Of a stretch of 64,000 nt of DNA, positions 1 through 9,067 are shown piece by piece; the stretch's first letter is position 1, and every line of letters begins with the position of its first letter. Made by a program: the position numbers and the translations under genes. The stretch lies in contig NZ_NKYF01000026.1 in the NCBI RefSeq assembly GCF_002262885.1, forward strand, positions 81,376 through 145,375, given 5' to 3'. This stretch comes from Pseudonocardia sp. MH-G8. Its GTDB lineage: Bacteria; Actinomycetota; Actinomycetes; Mycobacteriales; Pseudonocardiaceae. The notes beneath the pieces are model-generated. The model had not been told where the DNA came from. It worked only from the letters and a program-made list of their open reading frames with translations, and searched no databases.

Positions 1-906
1 CAGCGACAGGTCGAGCCCGCGCGCGTCGCACAGGGCGGCCACGCGCACCAGTGCGGTGATCCCGCCGCAGCGGGTGACGTCGGCCTGCAGGCAGTCGACG
101 GCCTGAGCGTCGAGCATGCGGTGGAAGTAGGGCAGGTCGTAGCCGTACTCGCCGGCAGCCACGTCCATCCCGGCGGGGGCGCGATCGCGCACCAGCCGCA
201 GGCCCTCGAGGTCGTCGGAGCTCACCGGCTCCTCGAACCAACCGACGCCGCAGGTGGCGAAGCTCTCGGCCATGGCGAGCGCCTGCTTGCGGGAGTAGGC
301 GCCGTTGGCGTCGACGAACAGGGCGGGGCCCACCCCGAGGGCGTCCCGCGCCGCGCGCACCCGTCGGGTGTCGGCGCGCGGATCGCGCCCGACCTTCATC
401 TTCACCTGGTCGATCCCGGCGTCGGCCCACCCCGCGAGCTGCGCGCACAGACGGTCGACGTCGTAGGAGGTGAAGCCGCCGCTCCCGTACACCGGCACCG
501 CCTCGTGCACGGCACCCACGGCCGTGCACAGCGGCACACCGAGCAGTCGGGCGTGCAGGTCCCACGCCGCGAGGTCCACGGCCGAGACCGCGTCGGCGAC
601 CAGGCCCGGGCGACCCAGGTTGCGCACCGCGTGGTGCATCGCCGCCCACGTCGCGGCCGGGGTCGTCGCGTCCCGGCCGCGGACGACGTCGGCCAGTGAC
701 CCGGACACGACCTCGGCCGCCGCCGCACCGGCGTAGGTGTAGCCGATCCCCGTGCGGCCGCCAGCCTGTAGGCGGACCAGCACCATCGTGGTCGAGTCCC
801 AGGTCAGGGTCCCGTCCGACTCGGGTGCATCGGTCGGGAACGTGTAGGCAGCGACCTCGACGTCCTCGATCGCCGGCTGATGATCTGCTCGTTGAGGCTC
901 GGTCAT
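1..906 (-). CDS. Mandelate racemase/muconate lactonizing enzyme family protein (3' end outside window)
   Basis: The frame stays open from the ATG at 906 to the window edge, giving the first 302 residues of an enolase-superfamily enzyme. Family hallmarks are visible: a KMK pair in QVKMKVG (the KxK general-base motif), the metal ligand Asp in FVDANGAY, and the next acidic ligand in WFEEPVSSDD. The N-terminal capping domain covers about residues 1-125 and the barrel follows. Members abstract the alpha-proton of a carboxylate substrate, usually to dehydrate or racemise acid sugars; the exact substrate cannot be read here. The ATG overlaps the TGA of the upstream FAD/Fe-S oxidase (ATGA at 903-906), so the two are almost certainly co-translated. 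That pairing suggests catabolism of a hydroxy acid or sugar acid. The C-terminus is not in the window. Confidence 0.88.
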   Translation of the reverse strand, partial: MTEPQRADHQPAIEDVEVAAYTFPTDAPESDGTLTWDSTTMVLVRLQAGGRTGIGYTYAGAAAAEVVSGSLADVVRGRDATTPAATWAAMHHAVRNLGRPGLVADAVSAVDLAAWDLHARLLGVPLCTAVGAVHEAVPVYGSGGFTSYDVDRLCAQLAGWADAGIDQVKMKVGRDPRADTRRVRAARDALGVGPALFVDANGAYSRKQALAMAESFATCGVGWFEEPVSSDDLEGLRLVRDRAPAGMDVAAGEYGYDLPYFHRMLDAQAVDCLQADVTRCGGITALVRVAALCDARGLDLSL

Positions 907-3900
907 CGCCGCGCCGCCCCGGCCAGTACGGCGGCCACACCCGACGCGGCCGCCACCGCGATCGCGCTGGCGCCGGCCAGGGCGGCGGCCCGCGCCACGG
1001 CCGACGGGGGCGTCGGCCGGGGTGCGATGCTGTGCTCGGGCGGCGTCACGCGGTCGGTCCCGCCGTCGCCCAGTGCATCACGCCCGGCCGCCGCGAGCAG
1101 CTCCGCCAGATGCACGCCACCCCTGCCGCCGCTGTCCAGCTGCTCCACCTGCGTGCGGCAGCTGAACCCGTCCGCGAGCACCACGGAGCGGCTGTCGGCG
1201 TCCCGGACACGGGGCAGCAGCACCTGCTCGGCGCAGTCGCGGCTGACCTCGAAGTGCCCGGGCTGGAACCCGAAGTTCCCGGCGAGCCCGCAGCAGCCCG
1301 ACTCCAGGTGCTCGGCGTCGGCACCCATGTCGCGCAGCAGCGCCATGTCCGTCTCGTAACCCATGACGGCGTGGTGGTGGCAGTGCGCCTGGGCAAGCAC
1401 CTCCCGCTCCAGCCGCGGCGGCGTCCAACCGTCGGTGTGCTCGCGCAGCAGCTCGGCGAGGGTCACCGTGTGGTCGCGCAGGCGCAACGCGTCGTGGTCG
1501 TCGGGGAACAGCTCGGCCATGTCCGCCCGGAACACCGCCGTGCAGCTCGGTTCCAGCCCGACGACCAGGCCGCCCGCCCTCACGTGTTCGGCGAGCGCGT
1601 CGATGGTGCGGCGCAGCACCCGCCGGGCCACGTCCAGCTGTCCGGTGGAGATCCAGGTGAGCCCGCAGCACAGCGCCTGCCGGGGCATGCGAACCCGCCA
1701 GCCGGCGTCCTCGAGCACCTCGACGGCGGCCCGGGCGATGTGCGGGTGGAAGTGCGCGGTGAACGTGTCGGGCCACAGCAGCACCTCACCGCGATGCCCG
1801 TCGCCGCGGGGGCGCCGGCCCGCGAACCACTGCTGCAGCGTCTCCTCGGCGAACAGCGGCACCGAGCGTCGCCGCTCCACCCCGGCCACCCAGGTCGCCA
1901 CCCGGGAGAGCCCCGGTGCCTGCGTCAGCGCATTGACCACCCGACCCAGCCGCAGCCGGCCCACGGCCTGCGCGAGCACGGGCAGGAAACCCATCGCGTA
2001 GTCCGCACGCGGCCGCAGCCTGCCCTTCCAGTAGTGCGAGAGGAACTCCGCCTTGTAGGTCGCCATGTCGACCTCGACCGGGCAGTCCTTCTTGCAGCCC
2101 TTGCATGCCAGGCACAGGTCCAGGGCTTCGAACACGGCATCCGAGCGCCAGCCGTCGGTGATCGGCCCGTCGCCGTGGCCGTCGAGCATCTCGAACAGCA
2201 GCCGGGCCCGCCCCCGGGTGGAGTGCTCCTCCTCGTGCAGCACCTGGAACGACGGGCACATGACCGTGCCGCCCTCATGGGAGTGCTGGCGGCACTTGCC
2301 CACGCCGACGCAGCGGTTGGCCGCCTTCACGAACGAGCCCTCGTCGTGCGGGAACGCGAAGTGCAGGTCGTGCGAGGGCCGGGGGTGCCAGTCCGCACCG
2401 AGGCGCAGGTTCGTGTCCAGCGGGAAGGGGTCGACGACCTTGCCCGGGTTCATCAGCCCGTCCGGGTCGAACGCGACCTTGAACCGGCGGAACGCCGTGA
2501 CGAGCTCGTCGCCGAACATCGTGGTGAGCAGCTCGCCGCGCTGCTGGCCGTCGCCGTGCTCGCCCGACAGGCTCCCGCCGTAGTCCTTGATCATCCGGGC
2601 GGCGCGCTCGAGGAAGGCCCGGTAGGCGGCGACGCCCTCGGCGTCGTAGAGGTCGAAGGGCACCCGGCTGTGCACGCATCCCTGCCCGAAGTGGCCGTAC
2701 ACACTCGCCATCTCGTAGCCGAACTCGCGGTAGAGCGCCTCCAGGTCCCGCAGGTAGTCGCCGAGCCGCTCCGGCGCGACGGCCGAGTCCTCCCACCCGG
2801 GGAACGTCTCGGGCTCGCCGGGTACATGCGCGGTGGCTCCGAGGCCCGACTCCCTCACGGCCCACAGCTCCGCCTGCCGCTCGGATTCGCAGAAGGTCGT
2901 GGCGGATGGGGCGTCACTGCCGTCGCCGAGGGCGTCCACCAGCCGCTGGGCGGCGGCATCGGACTCCTCCTTGGTATCGGCGCCGAACTGCGCGAGCAGC
3001 CACCCCCCGCCCTCGGGCAACCACTCGAGCGCCTCGGGGTTCATGTGCTTGCGCTGCTCGAACCCGATGAGCTTGTCGTCCAGGCCCTCCAAGGCGATCG
3101 GCCCGTGCGCGACGACGTCGGGCACGGCGTCGGCCGCCCGGTCGATCGAGGGGTAGCCGAGCAGGACCAGCGTGCGGTGCGCGACGACCGGGACGAGCCG
3201 CAGCTCGGCGCGCAACACGGTGACGAGCGTCGACTCGGAGCCGACCAGCGCGGCGGCGACGTCGAAGCCGTTTTCGGGCAGCAGCGAGTCGAGGTTGTAG
3301 CCGGAGACCCGTCGGGGGATCTGCGGGTAGCCGGTGCGGATGCGGGCCAGGTACTCGTCGCGCAGCTCGCGGAGCCGGCGGTACACCTCGGCGCGCCGCC
3401 CACCCGCCGTGACGATCTCGGCGTACTCCTCGTCGGAGGTGCGCCCGCACCAGAACCGCGTGCCGTCGTGGAGCAGTACCTCCAGACGCACGAGGTTGTC
3501 GACCACCTTGCCGGTGCGCTGGGCGGTCGCGCCGCACGAGTTGTTGCCGATCATCCCGCCGATCGTGCAGTTGTAGTGGGTCGCAGGCTCGGGCCCGTAC
3601 TCCAATCCGTAGGGCTGCAGCTCCCGGTTGAGCACATCGAGCACGATCCCCGGCTCCACGACACAGGTGCTTTCGTCGGCGTCGACCGACAGCAGGGCGT
3701 CGCAGTACTTCGACCAGTCGATCACGACCCCGTCGTTGCAGCACTCGCCTCCCAGGCTGGTCCCCCCACCGCGGGACAGCACAGCGACCCGGTGCTCGTG
3801 GCAGACCGCCACCGCCTCGACCGCGGCCTCGACCGTGCGCGGCACCACGACCCCGATCGGCACCTGCCGGAAGTTGGACGCGTCGGTGGCGTAGGTGCCA

Positions 3901-4007
3901 CGGCTGCCGGCGTCGAACCGGACCTCGCCGTCCACCCGCTCCCGCAGCGCGTCCGCCAGGGCGTCGACGTCCCTGGCCGCTTCCGACGCGGGCGACGAAA
4001 CAGTCAT
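903..4007 (-). CDS. FAD-linked and Fe-S-binding oxidoreductase (D-lactate/glycolate dehydrogenase type)
   Basis: About 1034 residues, combining a flavin dehydrogenase with an electron-transfer module. The N-terminal third is a PCMH-type FAD-binding domain (GGGTSLGGE; GGMIGNNSCGA), followed by the FAD-oxidase C-terminal domain. Near residue 600 is a first cysteine group (NRCVGVGKC, then VMCPSF), then a 4Fe-4S motif CLACKGCKKDCP, then two CCG-type repeats (LCCGLTW and GCCGLAGNFG). This layout is typical of D-2-hydroxyacid dehydrogenases such as D-lactate or 2-hydroxyglutarate dehydrogenases that feed electrons to the respiratory chain. The tail ends in an alanine-rich hydrophobic stretch that could touch the membrane. 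The ATG at 4007 is preferred because GGAAAGG lies 6 bases upstream; the frame itself extends further to 4073. It is translationally coupled to the enolase-superfamily gene. Confidence 0.9.
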   Translation of the reverse strand: MTVSSPASEAARDVDALADALRERVDGEVRFDAGSRGTYATDASNFRQVPIGVVVPRTVEAAVEAVAVCHEHRVAVLSRGGGTSLGGECCNDGVVIDWSKYCDALLSVDADESTCVVEPGIVLDVLNRELQPYGLEYGPEPATHYNCTIGGMIGNNSCGATAQRTGKVVDNLVRLEVLLHDGTRFWCGRTSDEEYAEIVTAGGRRAEVYRRLRELRDEYLARIRTGYPQIPRRVSGYNLDSLLPENGFDVAAALVGSESTLVTVLRAELRLVPVVAHRTLVLLGYPSIDRAADAVPDVVAHGPIALEGLDDKLIGFEQRKHMNPEALEWLPEGGGWLLAQFGADTKEESDAAAQRLVDALGDGSDAPSATTFCESERQAELWAVRESGLGATAHVPGEPETFPGWEDSAVAPERLGDYLRDLEALYREFGYEMASVYGHFGQGCVHSRVPFDLYDAEGVAAYRAFLERAARMIKDYGGSLSGEHGDGQQRGELLTTMFGDELVTAFRRFKVAFDPDGLMNPGKVVDPFPLDTNLRLGADWHPRPSHDLHFAFPHDEGSFVKAANRCVGVGKCRQHSHEGGTVMCPSFQVLHEEEHSTRGRARLLFEMLDGHGDGPITDGWRSDAVFEALDLCLACKGCKKDCPVEVDMATYKAEFLSHYWKGRLRPRADYAMGFLPVLAQAVGRLRLGRVVNALTQAPGLSRVATWVAGVERRRSVPLFAEETLQQWFAGRRPRGDGHRGEVLLWPDTFTAHFHPHIARAAVEVLEDAGWRVRMPRQALCCGLTWISTGQLDVARRVLRRTIDALAEHVRAGGLVVGLEPSCTAVFRADMAELFPDDHDALRLRDHTVTLAELLREHTDGWTPPRLEREVLAQAHCHHHAVMGYETDMALLRDMGADAEHLESGCCGLAGNFGFQPGHFEVSRDCAEQVLLPRVRDADSRSVVLADGFSCRTQVEQLDSGGRGGVHLAELLAAAGRDALGDGGTDRVTPPEHSIAPRPTPPSAVARAAALAGASAIAVAAASGVAAVLAGAARR

Positions 4008-4212
4008 CAGCATCCTTTCCGAGCGAATCCGGATAACCACGCTGAGCTGCGCGGATGTCGTCGCGATCGGCATACCCCGGCCGGTCCCCGTGCAACGTCA
4101 CGCGGCGGTCTCGTCAGGTCTTCGTCAGGCGCGAGGGGTGTCGATCCGCGGGTCCGGGGTAGCCGGGTAGCGGAACGAGTTGATGATTGCGAGCAGCGGG
4201 AGGCGTGTGCGC
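4008..4212. promoter_or_regulatory. Divergent intergenic region
   Basis: 205 bases separate the leftward FAD/Fe-S oxidase from the rightward ThDP enzyme, so promoters of both should lie here. Ribosome binding sites are visible on each side (GGAAAGG for the left gene, GGGAGG at 4198-4203 for the right). A short repeated GTCAGGTCTTCGTCAGG segment sits near 4110-4130. I see no clear -35/-10 pair. Confidence 0.4.
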
Positions 4213-6006
4213 GTGGCCGATTCAGTGGGGGACTACGTCCTGCGGCGGTTGCGGGAGTGGGGCGTCGAACAGGTCTTCGCCTACCCCGGCGACGGGATCA
4301 ACGGCATCGTGTCGTCGTTCGGCGCGGCCGACGACCGACCGCGGTTCATCCAGTCGCGGCACGAGGAGATGTCGGCGTTCGAAGCCGTCGGCTACGCCAA
4401 GTTCTCCGGGAAGGTCGGCGTCTGCATGGCGACGTCCGGCCCGGGCGCGATCCACCTGCTCAACGGCCTCTACGACGCGAAGCTCGACCACGTTCCGGTG
4501 GTCGCCATCGTGGGGCAGACCGAGCGCAGCGCGATGGGCGGGTCCTACCAGCAGGAGGTGGACCTGCAGTCGCTGTTCAAGGACGTGGCCAGCGAGTACC
4601 TGGTCGAGGTCAACGTCTCTGAGCAACTGCCCAACGCGATCGACCGCGCGTTCCGCACGGCGATGACGCGCCGGGCGCCGACGGCGATCATCATTCCGAG
4701 CGACCTGCAGACGCAGCCCTATTCGCCTCCGCAGCACGCCTTCAAGCAGGTGCCCTCCAGCGAGCCGGGTCTGGTGGCGCCGACGCTGGTGCCGGCGGAA
4801 GCCGAAATCGCCCGGGCGGCGGAGGTGCTCAACGCGGGGGAGAAGGTGGCGATCCTGGTCGGCCAGGGCGCCCGCACGGCCGCCACCGAGGTCGAGCAGG
4901 TCGCCGACGTGCTGGGTGCCGGGGTGGCCAAGGCCCTGCTGGGCAAGGATGTGCTGCCCGACGACCTGCCGTTCGTCACCGGGTCGATCGGTCTGCTCGG
5001 CACCCGCCCCAGCTACGAGCTGATGCGCGACTGCGACACGCTGCTGATCGTCGGATCCAACTTCCCGTACACGCAGTTCATGCCGGAGTTCGGGCAGGCG
5101 CGGGCGGTGCAGATCGACATCGACGGCACATTGATCGGCATGCGGTATCCGACCGAGGTGAACCTCGTCGGCGACGCGAAGGCGACGCTGCAGGCGCTGC
5201 TGCCGCGCCTCTCCGGGCCGACCGATCGCGCGTGGCGGGAGACGATCGAGGAGAACGTCACCGGCTGGTGGGACACCATGCAGCGCGAGGCGATGGTCGA
5301 CGCGGACCCGGTGAACCCGATGCGGATCGTGTGGGAGCTGTCCGAGCGTATCCCGCACCACGCGATCGTCACCTCGGACTCGGGGTCCGCGGCCAACTGG
5401 TACGCCCGCCATCTGCGGATCCGCGGCGACATCAGAGGATCGCTGTCGGGGACGCTCGCCACGATGGGCCCGGCGGTGCCGTACGCGATCGGGGCGAAGT
5501 TCGCCCACCCGGACCGGCCGGCGATCGCGATCACCGGCGATGGCGCGATGCAGATGAACGGCATGGCCGAGCTGCTGACGATCGCCCGCTACGCCGACCG
5601 CTGGTCCGACCGCCGGTGCATCATCTGCGTGCTGCACAACAACGACCTCAACCAGGTCACCTGGGAGCTGCGGGCCATGGGCGGGGCTCCGAAGTTCGAG
5701 GAGTCGCAGAGCCTGCCTGACGTCTCCTACGCCGACTTCGCCCGCGGCCTCGGCTTCGAGGCGATCACCGTCAGGTCCCCGGACGAGCTCGGACCGGCCT
5801 GGGACCGGGTGCTGGCCGCCGACCGGCCGGCGGTCCTGGACGTGTACTGCGACCCCGAGGTGCCGCCGATCCCGCCGCACGCCACGTTCGAGCAGGCCAA
5901 ATCGGCTGCGCAGGCGGTGCTCAAGGGTGACCCGGACGCGTTCCACCTCGTCGCTCAAGGGATCAAGACCAAGCTGCAGGAAGCGCTGCCCGGACGCAAG
6001 GGCTGA
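4213..6006 (+). CDS. Thiamine diphosphate-dependent enzyme, acetolactate synthase/pyruvate oxidase type
   Basis: A 597-residue three-domain ThDP enzyme. The N-terminal Pyr domain carries the catalytic glutamate in RHEEMSAFE and the SGPGAIHLLNG motif. The C-terminal PP domain has the ThDP/Mg motif beginning GDGAMQMNG and ending about 27 residues later at HNND. Family members decarboxylate 2-keto acids such as pyruvate and either oxidise or ligate the product; overall similarity is to quinone-dependent pyruvate dehydrogenases and generic ThDP-requiring proteins rather than to a full IlvB. GTG at 4213 is chosen over the ATG pair at 4180 because GGGAGG lies 9 bases before it. A DUF296 gene follows 27 bases downstream, probably in the same transcript. 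The substrate is not predictable from sequence. Confidence 0.9.
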   Translation: MADSVGDYVLRRLREWGVEQVFAYPGDGINGIVSSFGAADDRPRFIQSRHEEMSAFEAVGYAKFSGKVGVCMATSGPGAIHLLNGLYDAKLDHVPVVAIVGQTERSAMGGSYQQEVDLQSLFKDVASEYLVEVNVSEQLPNAIDRAFRTAMTRRAPTAIIIPSDLQTQPYSPPQHAFKQVPSSEPGLVAPTLVPAEAEIARAAEVLNAGEKVAILVGQGARTAATEVEQVADVLGAGVAKALLGKDVLPDDLPFVTGSIGLLGTRPSYELMRDCDTLLIVGSNFPYTQFMPEFGQARAVQIDIDGTLIGMRYPTEVNLVGDAKATLQALLPRLSGPTDRAWRETIEENVTGWWDTMQREAMVDADPVNPMRIVWELSERIPHHAIVTSDSGSAANWYARHLRIRGDIRGSLSGTLATMGPAVPYAIGAKFAHPDRPAIAITGDGAMQMNGMAELLTIARYADRWSDRRCIICVLHNNDLNQVTWELRAMGGAPKFEESQSLPDVSYADFARGLGFEAITVRSPDELGPAWDRVLAADRPAVLDVYCDPEVPPIPPHATFEQAKSAAQAVLKGDPDAFHLVAQGIKTKLQEALPGRKG

Positions 6007-6033
6007 AGGCCCGGCGCCGATCAGGGAGGACCG

Positions 6034-6498
6034 ATGAGGAGCAGACTACTGCACGAGGTGGCCGGGCTGCGCACGTTCGTCGTGGTGATGGACAAGGGCG
6101 ACGATGCCGCCGAGGAGCTCGCGCGGTTCGCCCGCGACAACGCCGTGACCGGCGCCGGGCTCACCGCGGTGGGCGCGTGCCGCGAGGCGACGCTCGCGTA
6201 CTTCGACCGCGAGGAGATGACCTACCAGGACATCCCGGTGACCGAACAGGCAGAGGTGCTGTCGATGCTGGGCGACATCGCTGTGCAGCCGGGACGGTCG
6301 GGTTCGGGGCAGGACGAGCCGGCTTTGCACGTGCACGCGGTGCTGGGGCTGCGCGACGGCTCCACCGTCGGCGGTCACGTCCGCCGCGCCGTCGTCTGGC
6401 CGACGCTCGAGGTGGTGGTCACCGAGTCGCCCGCGCACCTGCGCAAGCGGGTCGACGAGGAGACGGGCCTCGCGCTCATCCGCCTCGACGTCAGCTGA
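6034..6498 (+). CDS. PPC/DUF296 domain protein
   Basis: A 154-residue single-domain protein of the PPC (DUF296) family, which in plants is fused to AT-hooks and in bacteria stands alone. Family features are present: the N-terminal VVVMDKGDD strand, GLTAVGACREATLAYFD, and the histidine motif LHVHAVLGLRDG with GGHV further on, which form a possible metal site in the trimer. AGGGAGGA at about 6021-6028 is a strong ribosome binding site. It follows the ThDP enzyme by 27 bases, so it is likely co-transcribed. The bacterial role is not established; DNA binding or a small-molecule role are both possible. Confidence 0.85.
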   Translation: MRSRLLHEVAGLRTFVVVMDKGDDAAEELARFARDNAVTGAGLTAVGACREATLAYFDREEMTYQDIPVTEQAEVLSMLGDIAVQPGRSGSGQDEPALHVHAVLGLRDGSTVGGHVRRAVVWPTLEVVVTESPAHLRKRVDEETGLALIRLDVS

Positions 6499-6552
6499 GG
6501 TCGTTCACGAGAGTGTGACGCGCAGGAGGTTCCCGGCTCCTGCAGCCCCGGC

Positions 6553-6568
6553 CCCGCACACGTGCGGG
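6553..6568. terminator. GC hairpin, possible terminator
   Basis: A perfect dyad CCCGCAC-AC-GTGCGGG lies 55 bases after the DUF296 stop. There is no T-run, but actinobacterial terminators often lack one. The surrounding 6499-6761 interval shows no convincing gene. Confidence 0.35.
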
Positions 6569-6761
6569 CCCGGCGGACGCGGACCCGCTGACTGGTCGCG
6601 AGCGTCCTGCTGTGCGGTCGCCCGCGCCGGATCTGCCGCCCGCCGTTTCGACGAGGCTCCGGACCAGCTCGGCGGCGCGCGCAGCAGGGCCCAGCGCAGC
6701 CGCCTCCGCGACCGGTCGCTGCGGAACAGCAGCTCCGGCTCTGCTCACCCGGTCGGTGCGG

Positions 6762-7241
6762 TCACCCGGCGCCCGCGCCGGCGGTCCCGGTTCCCGGGGT
6801 CGGGGTAGTCGAGGTCGCGCCCGTTGTCGCGGCCCGCGCGTCGGCGCGCAGCCCGTCGACGGCCTGCTCGGGCACGAGCGGCAATGCCCGCCGGAGCTCC
6901 TCCACGCCGGCCCCAGCCAGCATGCCGGCGGCGCCGCCGTAGAGCGCGGTCGCGAACGCCGCGGCCATCGTCGGCGGCAGGACCTTCTCGAGCATCCGCG
7001 TCAGAACGGCAGCGGACGTGCCGGCGGCGAGCGCCCCGAACACGGCGGCGCCGCCGAGCATGGCCGCTCCCTTCGCAGCCACGCGCGCCTTGCCGGTCAG
7101 CTCCGTCTGTGCGTTGCGCAACTCCTGCTGTACTAGCGCGCGCACGTCGTCCGTGAGCGCGCGCAGCAGCTCGTTGCTGGACGCATCGGAGCCGCCCGGC
7201 CCGTCGGCCCCGGGGGAAGTGGTCGAGCGTGACGTCGTCAT
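6762..7241 (-). CDS. Holin-superfamily III/phage-holin-like membrane protein
   Basis: A 159-residue protein of the actinobacterial phage-holin family (DUF1469-like). A polar start with a charged helix (LVQQELRNAQTELTGKARVA) is followed by two hydrophobic segments around residues 58-80 and 90-112, and then a Thr/Pro/Gly-rich tail. Despite the name, these proteins are common chromosomal membrane proteins and are not evidence for a prophage. Neighbours give no functional link. Confidence 0.7.
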   Translation of the reverse strand: MTTSRSTTSPGADGPGGSDASSNELLRALTDDVRALVQQELRNAQTELTGKARVAAKGAAMLGGAAVFGALAAGTSAAVLTRMLEKVLPPTMAAAFATALYGGAAGMLAGAGVEELRRALPLVPEQAVDGLRADARAATTGATSTTPTPGTGTAGAGAG

Positions 7242-7377
7242 GGAGATCGCCCTTCTTGCAGGTGTTCTGTCCTACGCCACCTGGTTCCCCGCCGAAGTCG
7301 TCGACGAACCCGCACATCGCACCGCGCTCACCCTGCCGGTGCGGTGCGTCCCGGCGCCCGACGATCACGTGCCGGGG

Positions 7378-7467
7378 GGCGGTGCTGCTGGTCTCCGGGT
7401 GGACCTCGTTCGAGCTGGTGCAGAAGGCTGCGATGGCCGGGATGCCCGCGGTGTCGGCTCCGCCGGT
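7378..7467 (+). pseudogene. fdhD: fdhD remnant (formate dehydrogenase accessory sulfurtransferase)
   Basis: About 30 codons read GAVLLVSGWTSFELVQKAAM then AGMPAVSAP, closely resembling the C-terminal half of FdhD, where the family has a LVSGR.SFELVQKAA.AGIP motif. No start, no N-terminal CxxC region and no proper C-terminus are present. It is a fossil of a molybdenum-cofactor sulfuration gene required for formate dehydrogenase. Confidence 0.7.
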
Positions 7468-7477
7468 GGGGACGGAC

Positions 7478-9067
7478 TCAACGGACGGCAGCCATCGCCC
7501 CGCTCAGCAGCCGCCGGCGCGCGATGCCCGAAAGGCCGTGGTCACGGAGCGCGGACCTGGCGGCAAGCCAGCCGCATACCCCGTGCACCCCGCCGCCCGG
7601 GTGCGCCGCCGCACTGGCGAGGTACAGGCCCGCGATGGGAGTTGCGGGGCGCCCGAGTCCAGGGACGGGGCGGAAGACGAGCTGCTGGAACAGCTGGGCG
7701 GTGCCGCCGTTGACCGCGCCCTGCCCGAGGTTAGGGTCCGACGCCTGCAGATCGGACGGACGCTGCACGTCGCGGTGCAGCACCCGGTCGCCGAACCCCG
7801 GCGCGAACTCCTCGAGCACCCGCTCCGCGCGCCGGGCCAGCTCGTCCGCCGACTCGTCGTCGGCCATCCCGCGGGGTAGGTGGGTGTAGGCCCACGCGCT
7901 CTCGGTCCCGGCAGGGGACCGGCTCGCGTCGGCCGTGGTCATCTGGCCGAGGAGCAGGAACGGTGATTCCGGCAGCCGGCGCGACTCGAGGTCGGCAGAC
8001 CACCGCACCAGCTCGAGTTCCCCGGCCCCCAGATGCACCGTGCCGGCTCCGGCCACGTCCTGCGCGCGCCATGGCACGGGCCCGTCGAGGGCCCAGTTGA
8101 CTTTGACGATCGGTGTGTCCCAGGCGAACCGGGCCATGTCGGCCCGTACCCGTGTGGGCACGGCCGAGTCGGGGAGCAGCTCCCCGTAGAGGCTGGGCGC
8201 CGAGACGTCGGCGAGCACGGCGCGCCGCGCGTACACGGTGCGGCCACCCGCGGTGCGGACCGCGACAGCTCGGCCGTCCTGCACGTCGATACGTTCCACG
8301 CGTTGACCGGTGCAGATCTGCGCACCCGCCGCCGTGGCGCGCCGCTCAAGGGCGGCGCTCAGCTCACCGGAGCCGCCGACCGGTACGGGAAAGCCGTAGC
8401 GCTGGCCGAGCATGGCGAGCAACCAGCCGAACGCGCCGCTGACCGGAGACGTCATCGGCACGTCGGCGTGCACGGCGTTCCCCGCGAGCAGCAGCCGGGC
8501 GGCCTCGCCGCTGAAGAGCTCCTCACCCATCCGCTTCGCGGGGAGGGTGAGGAAGCGGGCGAGCCGCAGCGCTGCCCGGCTCCCGATCCGCGTCAGCAGC
8601 TGCACCGGGCCGCGCACGGGTGGGAACGCGCTGAACAGCGATCGCAGGAGGGGCTCTTCGATGTCGTCCCACTGGCGGCACAGCTCCAGCCACGCCGGCC
8701 CGTCAGCCGGATGGGAAGCACTCAGCCCGGCGGCGGTGCGTTCCCGGTCCGTGTGCAGAACGGCCGCCTCTGCATGGTCGGGCCGCAGGGGGTGGGCGAG
8801 CACACTCGGCGCCCGGGTCCAGCGCAGGCCATGGCGCTCGAGCTCGAGCGCGCGCAGGATCGGGGAGGCCTGCGCGAGCGGGTAGAACGCGCTGTAGAGG
8901 TCGGCGGTGAAGCCCGGGTGGATCACGGCGGACCGGACCGCGCCCCCGACCGTGTCGGCGCCCTCGAGCAGACAGACGTCCCAGCCGGCATCGGCCAGCA
9001 CAGCAGCCGCGACGAGGCCGTGGTGCCCTCCGCCGACGACGACGGCGTCCGCGGCGCTGCTCGTCAC
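7478..9067 (-). CDS. NAD(P)/FAD-dependent oxidoreductase, phytoene desaturase/PYROXD2-like
   Basis: A 529-residue flavoprotein. The N-terminal Rossmann motif VVVGGGHHGLVAAAVLADAG binds FAD, with the acidic residue of the second strand in LLEGADTVGGA. The C-terminal part has the second FAD contact region (AGLYLASAAAHPGGGVHG), characteristic of carotenoid-desaturase-like oxidoreductases such as PYROXD2. The GTG at 9067 (VTSSAADAVVVGG) is the likely start; the longer upstream extension is Arg/Ser/His-rich and does not look like protein. No carotenoid genes are nearby, so a true phytoene desaturase role is unlikely. Confidence 0.85.
   Translation of the reverse strand: MTSSAADAVVVGGGHHGLVAAAVLADAGWDVCLLEGADTVGGAVRSAVIHPGFTADLYSAFYPLAQASPILRALELERHGLRWTRAPSVLAHPLRPDHAEAAVLHTDRERTAAGLSASHPADGPAWLELCRQWDDIEEPLLRSLFSAFPPVRGPVQLLTRIGSRAALRLARFLTLPAKRMGEELFSGEAARLLLAGNAVHADVPMTSPVSGAFGWLLAMLGQRYGFPVPVGGSGELSAALERRATAAGAQICTGQRVERIDVQDGRAVAVRTAGGRTVYARRAVLADVSAPSLYGELLPDSAVPTRVRADMARFAWDTPIVKVNWALDGPVPWRAQDVAGAGTVHLGAGELELVRWSADLESRRLPESPFLLLGQMTTADASRSPAGTESAWAYTHLPRGMADDESADELARRAERVLEEFAPGFGDRVLHRDVQRPSDLQASDPNLGQGAVNGGTAQLFQQLVFRPVPGLGRPATPIAGLYLASAAAHPGGGVHGVCGWLAARSALRDHGLSGIARRRLLSGAMAAVR

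Noticed and set aside
696..4622. 1308-codon open frame on the plus strand
   Set aside because: It is antisense to the FAD/Fe-S oxidase and extends into the ThDP gene. Its residues are Arg/Pro/Gly/His-rich without any domain, as expected for a high-GC shadow frame.
4222..5958. 578-codon leftward frame
   Set aside because: Antisense of the ThDP enzyme. The sense strand has clear ThDP motifs, so this is a shadow.
6762..7241. Prophage suggested by the holin-like gene
   Set aside because: No other phage genes are nearby, and this family is common on actinobacterial chromosomes.
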